Assembly: GCA_947570135.1 (NCBI GenBank)
Contig: CANOTP010000006.1
Coordinates: 1-64,000, forward strand
Direction: 5' to 3'
Source: an uncultured Candidatus Melainabacteria bacterium
GTDB taxonomy: Bacteria > Cyanobacteriota > Vampirovibrionia > Gastranaerophilales > Gastranaerophilaceae
DNA: 64,000 bases
The position numbers and the translations under genes are program-made. How positions within the stretch are numbered: the stretch's first letter is position 1; every line of letters begins with the position of its first letter. The notes beneath the pieces were generated by a model. That model was not told the DNA's origin and did not search any database. It saw only the letters and a list, made by a program, of their open reading frames with translations. This document shows, piece by piece, positions 26,189 to 35,262 of the stretch.

Positions 26189-27664
26189 TTATATTACGCT
26201 ACCTGCAAAAACTTTTCTTGCCTGTTCTCTGTCATCAAAATGGATTGTTTTATCTTTTAGGATTTGGTAATCCTCGTGACCTTTTCCTGCTATTATTACA
26301 ACATCGTTATTGTCGGCAATTGTTTTTAATAATGCGATAGCTTCGCCTCTGTCTGGTTCAACCGTAACTCTGTCAGGTGAAACGGATTGAAGCCCTGCGA
26401 TGATATCCGTGATGATTTGCTGCGGATCCTCAGAACGAGGATTATCGCTTGTTATAATAATTTTATCCGCAAGTTTTTGTGCTATAGCACCCATTTTTGG
26501 ACGTTTTGTAGCATCTCTGTCGCCGCCGCAACCGAACAGACAGATTAATTTGCCGTCTTTTGGCGTAATTTCTCTTGCTGATTTTAAAACATTTTCCAAA
26601 CCGTCGGGAGTGTGTGCGTAATCAACAATTACAAGCGGTTTTTTGTTTACAATCTCAAATCTTCCTGCAACTCCGTGAACGTTTTGCAGTGCTTTTAGAG
26701 CAATTTTTATGTCAATTCCCATAGCAACGGCAGAACTTACCGCAGCAAGAACGTTATAAACACTGAACATTCCGTTCATGTGAAGGTTTACGCTGTATTC
26801 TTCTCCTTTTATAACAAGTTTAAATTCTGCTCCGTTCAGTGAAAATTCAATATCTTTTGCCATAATATCAGCGCTGTTTTTAACACCGTAAGTGAACTTT
26901 CTGACACCTTCAGGAATAACAGCTAAGAAATTTTCTCCGTATTCATCATCCATGTTGATTACTGCAAAATCGCCTTCGGTTAAGCCTTCAAATAAAAGCG
27001 CCTTAGCCTTAAAATAGTTTTCCATTGTAATATGATAATCAAGGTGATCTTGAGTAAGGTTTGTTAAAATTGCGCCGTTAAATCTGCATCCGCCAACTCT
27101 GTTTTGTTCTAAAGCGTGCGAACTTACTTCCATTACAACGTTATCAATCTTTTCAACGTCCTTAATCATTCTTAAAGTTGCTTGAAGTTCAGGAGCTTGA
27201 GGAGTTGTATGTTTTGCGTCGCGATATTCCCCGTTTGAGGATAATTTATAACCTAAAGTTCCGATAAGCGCACATTTTTCGTTGTTTTCTTCAAAGATTT
27301 TTTGGATAAGGTGGGTTACGGTTGTTTTTCCGTTTGTACCCGTAATCCCGATTAAATTGATACCTAAAGATGGTCTTGAATAAAACCTGTCAGCGATATC
27401 AGCAATCTTGTGTCGTGTAGAATCAACAATAATCTGAGGAACCTTGACACCTTCAACTTTTCGTTGAGCAAGCAGAGCAGATGCTCCGTTTTCTATTGCC
27501 ATTTGAGCGTATTCATGTCCGTCAGTGTGTTCTCCGACCAGGCAAATAAATATATCACCTTTTTTTGTCGTTTTTGAGTTATAAGAAATTCCAGAGATTT
27601 CCACATCTTTAAAGTTTATCAAGTCATCATATTTTAAGTATTCGATAAGTTCGTCAAGTTTCAT
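26189..27664 (-). CDS. murE: UDP-MurNAc-tripeptide synthetase (meso-DAP-adding)
   Basis: Cytoplasmic peptidoglycan ligase adding the third residue to UDP-MurNAc-L-Ala-D-Glu. The 491 residues contain the ATP loop GITGTNGKTTVTHL near 105-118, TTPQAPELQATLRMI near 150, the central HALEQNRVGG near 182, and the C-terminal SDNPRSEDP near 405. DNPR is the signature of meso-diaminopimelate specificity, so the wall is mDAP type. AAGGAG precedes the ATG. It follows ftsI closely (14-base gap), the usual dcw order, and nagA follows. Confidence 0.96.
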   Translation of the reverse strand: MKLDELIEYLKYDDLINFKDVEISGISYNSKTTKKGDIFICLVGEHTDGHEYAQMAIENGASALLAQRKVEGVKVPQIIVDSTRHKIADIADRFYSRPSLGINLIGITGTNGKTTVTHLIQKIFEENNEKCALIGTLGYKLSSNGEYRDAKHTTPQAPELQATLRMIKDVEKIDNVVMEVSSHALEQNRVGGCRFNGAILTNLTQDHLDYHITMENYFKAKALLFEGLTEGDFAVINMDDEYGENFLAVIPEGVRKFTYGVKNSADIMAKDIEFSLNGAEFKLVIKGEEYSVNLHMNGMFSVYNVLAAVSSAVAMGIDIKIALKALQNVHGVAGRFEIVNKKPLVIVDYAHTPDGLENVLKSAREITPKDGKLICLFGCGGDRDATKRPKMGAIAQKLADKIIITSDNPRSEDPQQIITDIIAGLQSVSPDRVTVEPDRGEAIALLKTIADNNDVVIIAGKGHEDYQILKDKTIHFDDREQARKVFAGSVI

Positions 27665-27678
27665 TATATTTCTCCTTA

Positions 27679-29436
27679 CTATTGTTTTTTCGGTGCGGTT
27701 GGAAGTTTGTCAGGCTTAAGGTCAAGTATTCTTGCTGTTTGTTCTGCAACTTCGTGAAATATCGGACCTGCGACCGTGTTCCCCCAAACAGGACCTTTAG
27801 ATGCACTGTCAACAACAACGTAAATAAGTACTTTAGGGTCGCTTGCAGGCAGGTATCCGATAGTTGATGTGTACATCGCACCTGAATATCCAGAGCCGTT
27901 TTCCAAAGGCTTTCTTGAAGTTCCAGTTTTAGCTGCTACGTTATATTTGTCTAATTTAATACATGATTTACCGTTGTTTACGCTCATTGCAAGTAATTTT
28001 GTTATAGTTCTTGCGGTTTGAGGGCTTACTGTCGGTATACGTTTAACCTTTTCGGCTTCTTCTTCGGGAGAGTACTTGATAACATGCGGGGTTACTCTGA
28101 CTCCGTCGTTTGCAAGCGCCGATACTGCCGATACCATTTGCATAATAGAAACAGACGTTCCGTAACCGTATGACATTGTCATATGTAAACCTTTATCCCA
28201 GAATTTTGGTGAGGCTAAAAGCCCTGAGGATTCGCCGGGTAAATCTATTCCCGATTTTTCCCCGAAACCGAACTTTTTGAGCATGTCGTAAAATTCTTTG
28301 TGAGACATTAAGAATCCGACATTAACCGAACCTATATTACTTGAGTGCTCAAACAGGTAAACAAGATTAATTTTTCCGGGTGCACCTTTTTGTTTGTAGT
28401 CGTAGTTTTCTATCGTATAAGGGCCGAATTTCAGTCGTCCAGGGTCATCTATTATTGAGTTTTCATTAATTTTGCCTAACTCCATGGCACTTGTTACCGT
28501 AATTGTCTTAAACGTAGACCCCGGAGGGTAAACATCTGTCAGTGTCCAGTTTTTTATCTGTGTATTTGAAGCTTTTTGGAAACTGTTAGGATCGTAAGTA
28601 GGATATACCGCATAACCTAATATTTCTCCGTTTCTCGGATCCATTACAATAACGGCTCCGCGCAGTGCTCCTTTTTCTTCAATAATTTTATGAAGTTCTT
28701 TTTCACAAACATGTTGGATTGCCGCATCAATGGTAAGAGTTATATCCTGACCTTTTGGATTTGTGGTCGGCAGAACTGGATCTGTTGAGAAGTTGTAAAT
28801 AATCTTTCCGTCGCGGGTTTTATCGTAAGTTGCTCTTACTGCGTGCTCAAGTTTGTCTTTTGCCGTAAGTTCAACCCCGTTAGATACTCCCGCATCAAAG
28901 TTATAAAATCCCAACACATGAGAAGCAAATATTCCTTGAGGGTATTCTCTTGTGTTTTTCTTATCAAGGCTTATTGAGCGGAAGTGGTTTTCTGCAATTA
29001 TTTTTGAAAGTTTTTTTGCGGTATCTCTGTCTACATCTTTTTTTAGTGCAATAACAGGGATTTTTGTATTAGAAAGTTTTGCATATAATGTTGCTTCGGG
29101 GATTCCCAAGACAGGAGAGAAAAGTTGCGCTATTTTTCTCGGGGTTTCGGTTTTTGAGTAATCAACGGGTCTTGCGTAAATATTATAGTAAATCCTGTCT
29201 GTTGCAAGTTTTATACCGTGTCTGTCATAAATATCTCCACGAACTGCAAAATCATGGCTTGAACGCTGCATCTTACCGCGCTCACGGTATTTTTTTAGGT
29301 CAAATATCTGTATCATAAACAGGTGAATCAGTAAAAATATTAGTGCTATACAGTATAAAATATCCAACCAGTTTGATACTTTATTACAATATTTTCCCCT
29401 TGAGATTTTTGCTTTGTCTTCAATATCTCTTCTCAT
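27679..29436 (-). CDS. ftsI: septal peptidoglycan transpeptidase (penicillin-binding protein, FtsI type)
   Basis: Cross-links septal peptidoglycan. It has one N-terminal transmembrane helix (about 23-46), the dimerisation/pedestal domain from about 60 (AVRGDIYDRHG), and a transpeptidase domain with GSTFK near 304-308 (nucleophile Ser), SSN near 363 and AAKTGTSR near 500. The 585 residues fit FtsI; no C-terminal PASTA domains are present. Location directly before murE supports ftsI over the elongation enzyme. The gene is divergent from an amidase gene. Confidence 0.93.
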   Translation of the reverse strand: MRRDIEDKAKISRGKYCNKVSNWLDILYCIALIFLLIHLFMIQIFDLKKYRERGKMQRSSHDFAVRGDIYDRHGIKLATDRIYYNIYARPVDYSKTETPRKIAQLFSPVLGIPEATLYAKLSNTKIPVIALKKDVDRDTAKKLSKIIAENHFRSISLDKKNTREYPQGIFASHVLGFYNFDAGVSNGVELTAKDKLEHAVRATYDKTRDGKIIYNFSTDPVLPTTNPKGQDITLTIDAAIQHVCEKELHKIIEEKGALRGAVIVMDPRNGEILGYAVYPTYDPNSFQKASNTQIKNWTLTDVYPPGSTFKTITVTSAMELGKINENSIIDDPGRLKFGPYTIENYDYKQKGAPGKINLVYLFEHSSNIGSVNVGFLMSHKEFYDMLKKFGFGEKSGIDLPGESSGLLASPKFWDKGLHMTMSYGYGTSVSIMQMVSAVSALANDGVRVTPHVIKYSPEEEAEKVKRIPTVSPQTARTITKLLAMSVNNGKSCIKLDKYNVAAKTGTSRKPLENGSGYSGAMYTSTIGYLPASDPKVLIYVVVDSASKGPVWGNTVAGPIFHEVAEQTARILDLKPDKLPTAPKKQ

Positions 29437-29544
29437 TTCCTATCCCTTAATACTCTTATTTTATCACAAGGCTTGTTAAATATCACAATTATTAAATAAA
29501 TTTACGAAATTATAATTTTGGTTAATTTATAGTATATTGTATGT

Positions 29545-30870
29545 ATGAAAAGATTTACGGCATATTTTTTTATTTTGATGTTGTGCGGGATAAGAGTTGA
29601 TGCGCTTGAAATAGTCTACCCGAAATCTGATAACGTAACAATTAATTCTGAATCCACTTTTTTTATTGGTAACGAAAATCCTGAAAAAGAATTGTTTATA
29701 AATTCGCAGAAGGTTAATGTTCATTCCTCAGGCGGGTTCTTACATCCCGTTAAGTTAAATGTTGGAGAAAATGTTTTCAATATCGGAAATTTGGAATATA
29801 AGATTACAAGAAATGCTGCAGCGGATTATGACCTGCAAGTAAAAGAAGTTTTGTATAAAGAGCCGACAGTATATTTTACAGCAAAAGAAAATACTCCGTT
29901 GTGGGCTACTCCTTACACTCACGGGCTTAACAGGCTACAGCACCTCGGGAAAGACGTTCCGTTAAAAGTAATCGGAGAATTTGGTGATTTTTATAAGGTT
30001 CAGTTGGCAAGAGATGATTATGCGTGGGTTTTGGTTGGTGACGTCGTAAAATCAGATGAAGCAGTTTCGATTGCTAAAATTGAGAGTTTTGTTTATAATG
30101 AGGAGCCAGATAAACGTGTTTTTACTCTTAAGCTGAATAAAGAAGTTCCGTATATTTTGAGTGAATCTAACGGACTTGATTTGGTGGTTTATAATGTAGC
30201 GGGTTATCCTGAGGATAAATATGAGTTTCATATAAATAAGACAGGCAAGCTTTTTGGTTATAAGTCTTATTACAAAAACAACAGCGAGCTTGTTATAGAA
30301 GTTAAAAATCATCCGTCAAAATTTGAAGGTTTGAATATAACACTTGATGCGGGACACGGCGGCTCGGAAGTCGGGGCTATCGGTTGTCTTGGCGATAAGG
30401 AAAAGGATGTCAATCTTGCAATTACGTTAAAACTTAAAAATATCTTAGCGCAAGCAGGAGCTAACGTATATTTAACAAGAGATGATGATAGCACAGTCGG
30501 GCTATATGACAGGGTTAAACTCTCTCAAAAAAACGATTCTGATATTTTTATAAGTATACATAATAATGCGCTGCCTGACTCGCAGGCATTTTCAGAACGC
30601 TCGGGTGCTTCTGTCTTTTATTTTTACCCGCAATCAAAAGAGCTTGGTAAAAAAATCTTAGAGCAACTGGTTAAGATTGGCATGTGTGATGATAAAGTAA
30701 GGCGTGAAAGTTTTGCAGTTGTCAGAAATACGGAATCTTTGGCGGTTTTGGTTGAAGTCGGCTATATGATAGTGCCTGAAGACAGTGCAAAAATTACGGA
30801 TGAAGAGTTTCAATTAAAGGCCGCAGAAGCGATAAAACAAGGTTTGGAGAATTATTTTAATGAGTTATAA
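29545..30870 (+). CDS. secreted N-acetylmuramoyl-L-alanine amidase (Amidase_3)
   Basis: Cleaves the stem peptide from MurNAc in the periplasm. Order: signal peptide (1-20, ending RVDA), an N-terminal beta-rich region, an SH3-like segment near 115-165 (ENTPLWATPYTHG ... DDYAWVLVGDVV), then the zinc amidase domain from about 262: DAGHGG near 268, a Zn-ligand Glu soon after, SIHNN near 335 and VEVGY near 403 with the catalytic Glu. No good Shine-Dalgarno sequence is seen before the ATG. The end overlaps the DUF3326 gene by 11 bases. Together with the minus-strand amidase at 32610 it brackets murI. Confidence 0.93.
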   Translation: MKRFTAYFFILMLCGIRVDALEIVYPKSDNVTINSESTFFIGNENPEKELFINSQKVNVHSSGGFLHPVKLNVGENVFNIGNLEYKITRNAAADYDLQVKEVLYKEPTVYFTAKENTPLWATPYTHGLNRLQHLGKDVPLKVIGEFGDFYKVQLARDDYAWVLVGDVVKSDEAVSIAKIESFVYNEEPDKRVFTLKLNKEVPYILSESNGLDLVVYNVAGYPEDKYEFHINKTGKLFGYKSYYKNNSELVIEVKNHPSKFEGLNITLDAGHGGSEVGAIGCLGDKEKDVNLAITLKLKNILAQAGANVYLTRDDDSTVGLYDRVKLSQKNDSDIFISIHNNALPDSQAFSERSGASVFYFYPQSKELGKKILEQLVKIGMCDDKVRRESFAVVRNTESLAVLVEVGYMIVPEDSAKITDEEFQLKAAEAIKQGLENYFNEL

Positions 30871-31834
30871 TCAAGAAAAATTGGGCGCATTTGTTGTCCC
30901 TACAGGAATAGGCGCATCAATTGGAGGATACGCAGGAGATGCGGGAGCTTATGTAAGAAAATTTGCAAAAAAAGCAATGATGATAGTTAACCCTAATGTT
31001 GTGAATGCGGGCGGATTTTCTGCAATCACCGATAACATGCTTTACACCGAAGGTTATACTCTGGATTCGTTTTTTAAGGGTGAAGTTAATCTTTTACCCT
31101 CAATTGATAACAAAATCGGTATAATTTACGATAAAGCAATTCCCGAAGATGTCTTAAATGTTCATATAAATACCCAAAATGCGGTAAAAACGGTTTACGG
31201 CGTGAATATTCATTCGTATTGTGTAACAGAAAAAGAAGTCGGAGTGGAATTTTTTATGACGGAAGACGGGATTTCCGTTGGCAGTGTTAAAAATATCGAA
31301 ACTTTAAAGCAGGCATGTAAAAAACTATTGGACGAGGGTTGTGAGGCGATTGCTATTGTTTGTCTTTTTGAAGACCCGGAAAATGATAACGCTGATTACG
31401 CTAACGGTCAGGGGGCTGATCCTGTAGGCGGAGTGGAAGCCGTGATTTCTCATTATATTTCAAAAGAATTTAAGGTTCCTTGTGCGCACTCACCTGCCTT
31501 TGTTGATTATACGATTTATCCTGATTTGGTTAATCCGAAATCGGCTTCTGAATATATTACGCCGACATTTTTGCCGTGTATTTTACTGGGGCTTTCTCAG
31601 GCTCCAAAGATTACAACCGATGACAGAGGAATAAATATCGAAGATTTAGACTTTCTTGTAATGCCTTATAATTCGCTTGGCTCTGTTCCCGTGTTTGAAG
31701 CCTTAAAACGAGGTATAAAAATCTACGCGGTCAGAGAAAACTCTACAGAACTTGATGTAACAAATGAAAAACTCTTTAACAGTCCCGATATAATTGAAGT
31801 CAAAACTTATGAAGAATGCTTAAACCGCATTTAA
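30860..31834 (+). CDS. DUF3326 family protein
   Basis: A 324-residue cytoplasmic protein of a family I know mainly from cyanobacteria and plastid-bearing eukaryotes. The N-terminal VPTGIGASIGGYAGDAG followed by a VNPNVVNAGG segment is characteristic. GCEAIAIVCLFEDP near 157 and NGQGADPVGGVEAVISHYI near 183 are further conserved-looking parts. Biochemical function is not established. It is translationally coupled to the upstream amidase (11-base overlap) and its 3' end overlaps the convergent murI by 15 bases, which hints at a link with wall metabolism. Confidence 0.85.
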   Translation: MSYNQEKLGAFVVPTGIGASIGGYAGDAGAYVRKFAKKAMMIVNPNVVNAGGFSAITDNMLYTEGYTLDSFFKGEVNLLPSIDNKIGIIYDKAIPEDVLNVHINTQNAVKTVYGVNIHSYCVTEKEVGVEFFMTEDGISVGSVKNIETLKQACKKLLDEGCEAIAIVCLFEDPENDNADYANGQGADPVGGVEAVISHYISKEFKVPCAHSPAFVDYTIYPDLVNPKSASEYITPTFLPCILLGLSQAPKITTDDRGINIEDLDFLVMPYNSLGSVPVFEALKRGIKIYAVRENSTELDVTNEKLFNSPDIIEVKTYEECLNRI

Positions 31835-32629
31835 AAATGTTAAAAGTTCAGGAGTTTCTTTTACTTCGTAAAACATTTCAGCAGACTGCTGAAACATCTG
31901 CGGGTTTGAACTTACAAAAAATCTTTCATATCGTTCGACTTCTGTTTTTAAAAGTCCGTCTTTATCTAAATCAGATTTGATTTTTTGTGCAAACGATTCG
32001 GCAGGGTCTATAAACATCTCTCTTGGCGCAAATTGGGTTAAAATATCAAGCAAAAAAGGATAATGCGTACACCCCAGAACTATTTTTTCAGGATTATTCA
32101 GCATCATTTTTTCTAAATCTTCTCGAACAGTTTTAATACTTTGCGGGTCGCTTAGTGAGTTTTTTTCAACAATATGAACCCAATCAGGACAATGCTGCCC
32201 GAAAACCTGCATATTTTTATTATATTTAGCGATTTCGCGTTGGTAAGCTCCTGACTCAATCGTTGCGCGAGTTGCAAAAATTCCCAGTCTGTTTATCGGA
32301 AGCTGTGATAAGATTTCAGATACGGATTGTACAATCGGGAATAATTTAAAACTGTATTTGTCTTTAACTTCTTCGTAAATAACGGATGAAGTTGTATTAC
32401 AAGCCATGACAATAGCTTTACAGTTCATTTCTTCAAAAAGTTTAAAGATATTATCAGAATATTCAAGTAATTGTTCTTTTGTTTTTTCACCGTATGGCAT
32501 GTGTAAAGTATCGCCGTAATATACGAAATTTTCGTTTGGTAAAATCTTTTTAACCTTATTTAAAACGGTAAGTCCCCCGACTCCCGAGTCAAAAAATGCT
32601 ATCGGTGAATTATTTTTTGAAGTAATCAT
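31820..32629 (-). CDS. murI: glutamate racemase
   Basis: Supplies D-glutamate for peptidoglycan. The 269 residues carry both catalytic cysteines in ACNTTSS near 76 (VMACNTTSSV) and GCTHYPFL near 188. FFDSGVGGLTVL at 12-23 and YYGDTLHMPYG near 37 are the phosphate/substrate loops. The ATG lies within the end of the upstream amidase gene (20-base overlap), so the two are coupled. Confidence 0.96.
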   Translation of the reverse strand: MITSKNNSPIAFFDSGVGGLTVLNKVKKILPNENFVYYGDTLHMPYGEKTKEQLLEYSDNIFKLFEEMNCKAIVMACNTTSSVIYEEVKDKYSFKLFPIVQSVSEILSQLPINRLGIFATRATIESGAYQREIAKYNKNMQVFGQHCPDWVHIVEKNSLSDPQSIKTVREDLEKMMLNNPEKIVLGCTHYPFLLDILTQFAPREMFIDPAESFAQKIKSDLDKDGLLKTEVERYERFFVSSNPQMFQQSAEMFYEVKETPELLTFLNAV

Positions 32630-34463
32630 GTATACCCTCAGCTATTGCTTTTGCAGTTGCCTGTTTTCTTGATTCTGTTACAAGTTGTGCCCGTTCTGAC
32701 GGGTTTGATAAGAACCCTATTTCTACAAGAATTGCAGGTGCTGTCGTATGATTTATAACATAAAATTTTGATTTAAACAACCCGCGGTCATGCGCTGAAA
32801 CGTGGTTTAGCATTGAGGCATGGATTGTTTTTGCAAGTTGCAGGCTATTATCTTTATAATAATGAGTTTCAAGTCCATTTGGAGTTTCACTGTTACTTGA
32901 ATTGACGTGGATACTTACAAAGATGTCAGGGTCAAGGTTTTCACTAAATTCAACTCTATCCTGAAGTGATACAGTTTCATCAGTTTCCCTTGTCATTCTT
33001 ACCTCGTAACCCTTTTTACGCAGTAAATCTGCAACCCGTTTTGAAACATCAAGTGTTATATTTTTTTCGTAAATATTGTTTCTAATGGCACCGCAATCAG
33101 AACCTCCATGACCGGGGTCAAGTACGATATAGTATTTCCCGTTAGTTTTAGGTGTTTGCTTAATTTGCGGAGCTATGATTTCTTTATCCGGCAGTTGAAT
33201 TCTGTTGCCTTTTTCTTTTATTCTTAAAGACTTTCCGTCAGTACCCGTATGAATATCAAGTGTGTTTTCGCCTTTGTCTGTAATTGTAAGCTTGAATCCG
33301 CCGTTTTTTAGGGCAATCATATTTGCGTTATCAAAAATAAGTGATTTTTTTATATTTACATTGCTTGATTTTTCGACGTTAAACAAATAAATATCCAAAC
33401 CGTCAGAATTTCTTTCTACACCGTATAAAATCGGTTTAGAAAAAACAAGTTTCATTGAATGGGTTTTATCATCATTGATTTCATCAGAAATATTGTTTAA
33501 GGTCGATTTTACTTCAAAAAGACTTTGTGAGTTTGTTGAATTTTTATTTACAAAGACAAGGTGTTGAGTGTCTCCATACAGCGCAGGAATATAATTTTGC
33601 GCATTCGGACTTGTGATTACAACTCTTGCAGTGTTTCTGTCAAACTGTCCTATTTTAATGCTTTCTCCCTGGCTGATTTCAAATTCGTTATTTCTCAGTG
33701 CAGGGTTTACGTCGGTTGAACGTATATCATAAGCTATTCTTGTCGGATTTGAAAGTCTTATCGGTTTTGATAATGTGGCTGAACCTATTCCGTTAATATG
33801 AACCCCGTCAGGTTTGATATTAATGTTATTTATATAATATTTTGCATGTAACAGCAGGTTCTTTTTACTTAGTATAAGATTGTTTTCGTTCTGTTTATTT
33901 CCAAGATTAAATGCCGAATTGATTTGGTCCAGAATTTCATTTTTCTTAGACGGTGAATAAACAGGTGTTTGAATTGCGATTGTTTCATAAAGATTGTTTA
34001 CGGAATCTGTTAAGTCACTGTATATATGCTGAAAATAATAATTTGAAATTTTTGTTTGTTTAAATCTTACGTATAATGTGTTATTGACTTGTAAAAGTTT
34101 TATATTTTTCGGGTTGAAGTTTTCTGAATAAGATATAACAACTCTTACAATATTAGGGTTTAGAGAGAATTGTTTAACTTTTATTTCTTTAATATCAGGT
34201 GAATTTAATATAAGTTCTTGCGGCGGACATCTCAGTATAGATGAATTAATATCAAAATAGACTTTTTGCTCTTCTTCCGATATTATAAGTTTTGGTAAAG
34301 TTTCTGGTTTAAAATCTTCATTATCATGTGAATTAATTGTTAAAAATGACGATGAGTTATCAAAAGTTACGGATGTAATCCCCAGATCCGCAGCAAAAGT
34401 ATTTGTTGCAAAGATCAGGATAAATGCTATTAAAGATAATAGTTTTGTCAATATATTTTTCAT
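32610..34463 (-). CDS. AMIN-domain N-acetylmuramoyl-L-alanine amidase
   Basis: Periplasmic amidase for septum splitting, similar to AmiC-type enzymes. The 617 residues begin with a signal peptide (1-24, ending TNTFA), followed by two to three AMIN-like beta-rich segments between about 45 and 410, which localise such enzymes to peptidoglycan. The zinc amidase domain begins near 440: DPGHGGSDCGA near 449, an NITLDVSKRVADLL segment near 470, VSIHVNSS near 515, and VEIGFLSN near 582 with the catalytic Glu. A second Amidase_3 enzyme lies nearby on the other strand. It is coupled to murI. Confidence 0.93.
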   Translation of the reverse strand: MKNILTKLLSLIAFILIFATNTFAADLGITSVTFDNSSSFLTINSHDNEDFKPETLPKLIISEEEQKVYFDINSSILRCPPQELILNSPDIKEIKVKQFSLNPNIVRVVISYSENFNPKNIKLLQVNNTLYVRFKQTKISNYYFQHIYSDLTDSVNNLYETIAIQTPVYSPSKKNEILDQINSAFNLGNKQNENNLILSKKNLLLHAKYYINNINIKPDGVHINGIGSATLSKPIRLSNPTRIAYDIRSTDVNPALRNNEFEISQGESIKIGQFDRNTARVVITSPNAQNYIPALYGDTQHLVFVNKNSTNSQSLFEVKSTLNNISDEINDDKTHSMKLVFSKPILYGVERNSDGLDIYLFNVEKSSNVNIKKSLIFDNANMIALKNGGFKLTITDKGENTLDIHTGTDGKSLRIKEKGNRIQLPDKEIIAPQIKQTPKTNGKYYIVLDPGHGGSDCGAIRNNIYEKNITLDVSKRVADLLRKKGYEVRMTRETDETVSLQDRVEFSENLDPDIFVSIHVNSSNSETPNGLETHYYKDNSLQLAKTIHASMLNHVSAHDRGLFKSKFYVINHTTAPAILVEIGFLSNPSERAQLVTESRKQATAKAIAEGIHDYFKK

Positions 34464-34514
34464 AAGTTTATACCTATAAAAATTATATCTCTATTATAAA
34501 AAATAGCAAAAATG

Positions 34515-34712
34515 TTACATCTGTATAGATTTTTCCCAGCCGATAAGATATGCAAGATGAGTTCTGTTTTTTGTACCTGTTTTCCTTAAAATAAGACTTA
34601 TATTTGCTTTTACTGTATGCGCACTTATGTGCATAAGTTTACTGATTTCCTGATTATTTAAGCCTTGAATCAAATATCCGCATAATTCGGTTTCTCTTTT
34701 TGTCAGTTTCAT
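34515..34712 (-). CDS. stand-alone LuxR/GerE-type HTH regulator
   Basis: Only 65 residues, essentially a single DNA-binding domain. It starts KLTKRETELCGYLIQGLNN, then has the helix-turn-helix NQEISKLMHISAHTVKANI and the closing helix LAYLIGW. No receiver or ligand domain is fused; such GerE-like minimal regulators exist. GGAGG lies 7 bases before the ATG, so the short form is genuine. It may control neighbouring wall genes, but no operator is evident. Confidence 0.88.
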   Translation of the reverse strand: MKLTKRETELCGYLIQGLNNQEISKLMHISAHTVKANISLILRKTGTKNRTHLAYLIGWEKSIQM

Positions 34713-34801
34713 TTTTTAACCTCCGTATTAATATTATATTGGTCAGATATTATCAAAAACTTAATAATATTTCCAGATGGCTAAAAATTTTAAAAATTTA
34801 C

Positions 34802-34830
34802 TTGAATTTTTTCTGTGTTTAAACTAATAT
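34802..34830 (+). promoter_or_regulatory. promoter of tRNA-Arg
   Basis: TTGAAT (34802-34807), 17-base spacer, TAATAT (34825-34830), 19 bases before the tRNA 5' end. Confidence 0.6.
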
Positions 34831-34849
34831 AATTATACGAACGAATTAG

Positions 34850-34923
<74 letters not shown>

Positions 34924-34931
34924 AGTTTAAT

Positions 34932-34970
34932 AAAAACAGGACTTTCAACCATATTTTAAGTCCTGTTTTT
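34932..34970 (+). terminator. rho-independent terminator of tRNA-Arg
   Basis: A 13-bp perfect inverted repeat (AAAAACAGGACTT / AAGTCCTGTTTTT) ends in a T-run just after the tRNA. Confidence 0.9.
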
Positions 34971-35226
34971 TATTGCTAAATTTTAGTGTTTGTGCAACTT
35001 TTGTGCAACTACTGTAACGAACTGAGTAAACTGATTGGATTAAATGGTATGATTATTTTGGGCACGTGAGTAATTTGAAAATTTAATCTCAATAATTAAC
35101 ATTAAGTTTAAGAAAAAGTAACAGTACACTCGTTGTTTTTTTAGATTGGAAGTCAACAGCACTTGTGTGTTAAAATTTAAGCATGACTGCTGGTGGATAA
35201 AGAATGATTATCCATGGTTTTAGTAG
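34971..35226. other. gene-free stretch with tandem GTGCAAC repeat, possible old integration site
   Basis: No gene of any length is convincing between the tRNA-Arg terminator and the terminator at 35227. The stretch contains a direct repeat TTTGTGCAAC-TTTTGTGCAAC at 34989-35009, and a GGATAA...TTATCC inverted repeat near 35192-35212. Repeats of this type occur as integrase arm sites beside tRNA genes; this is an inference, with no integrase gene in view. Confidence 0.35.
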
Positions 35227-35255
35227 AAAAAGGGAAGTTTAAACTTCCCTTTTTT
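35227..35255 (-). terminator. terminator of the binding-protein/TolC fusion gene
   Basis: Long palindrome AAAAAGGGAAGTTT / AAACTTCCCTTTTT, directly after the stop of the minus-strand gene at 35263. Confidence 0.85.
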
Positions 35256-35262
35256 ATGTTTG

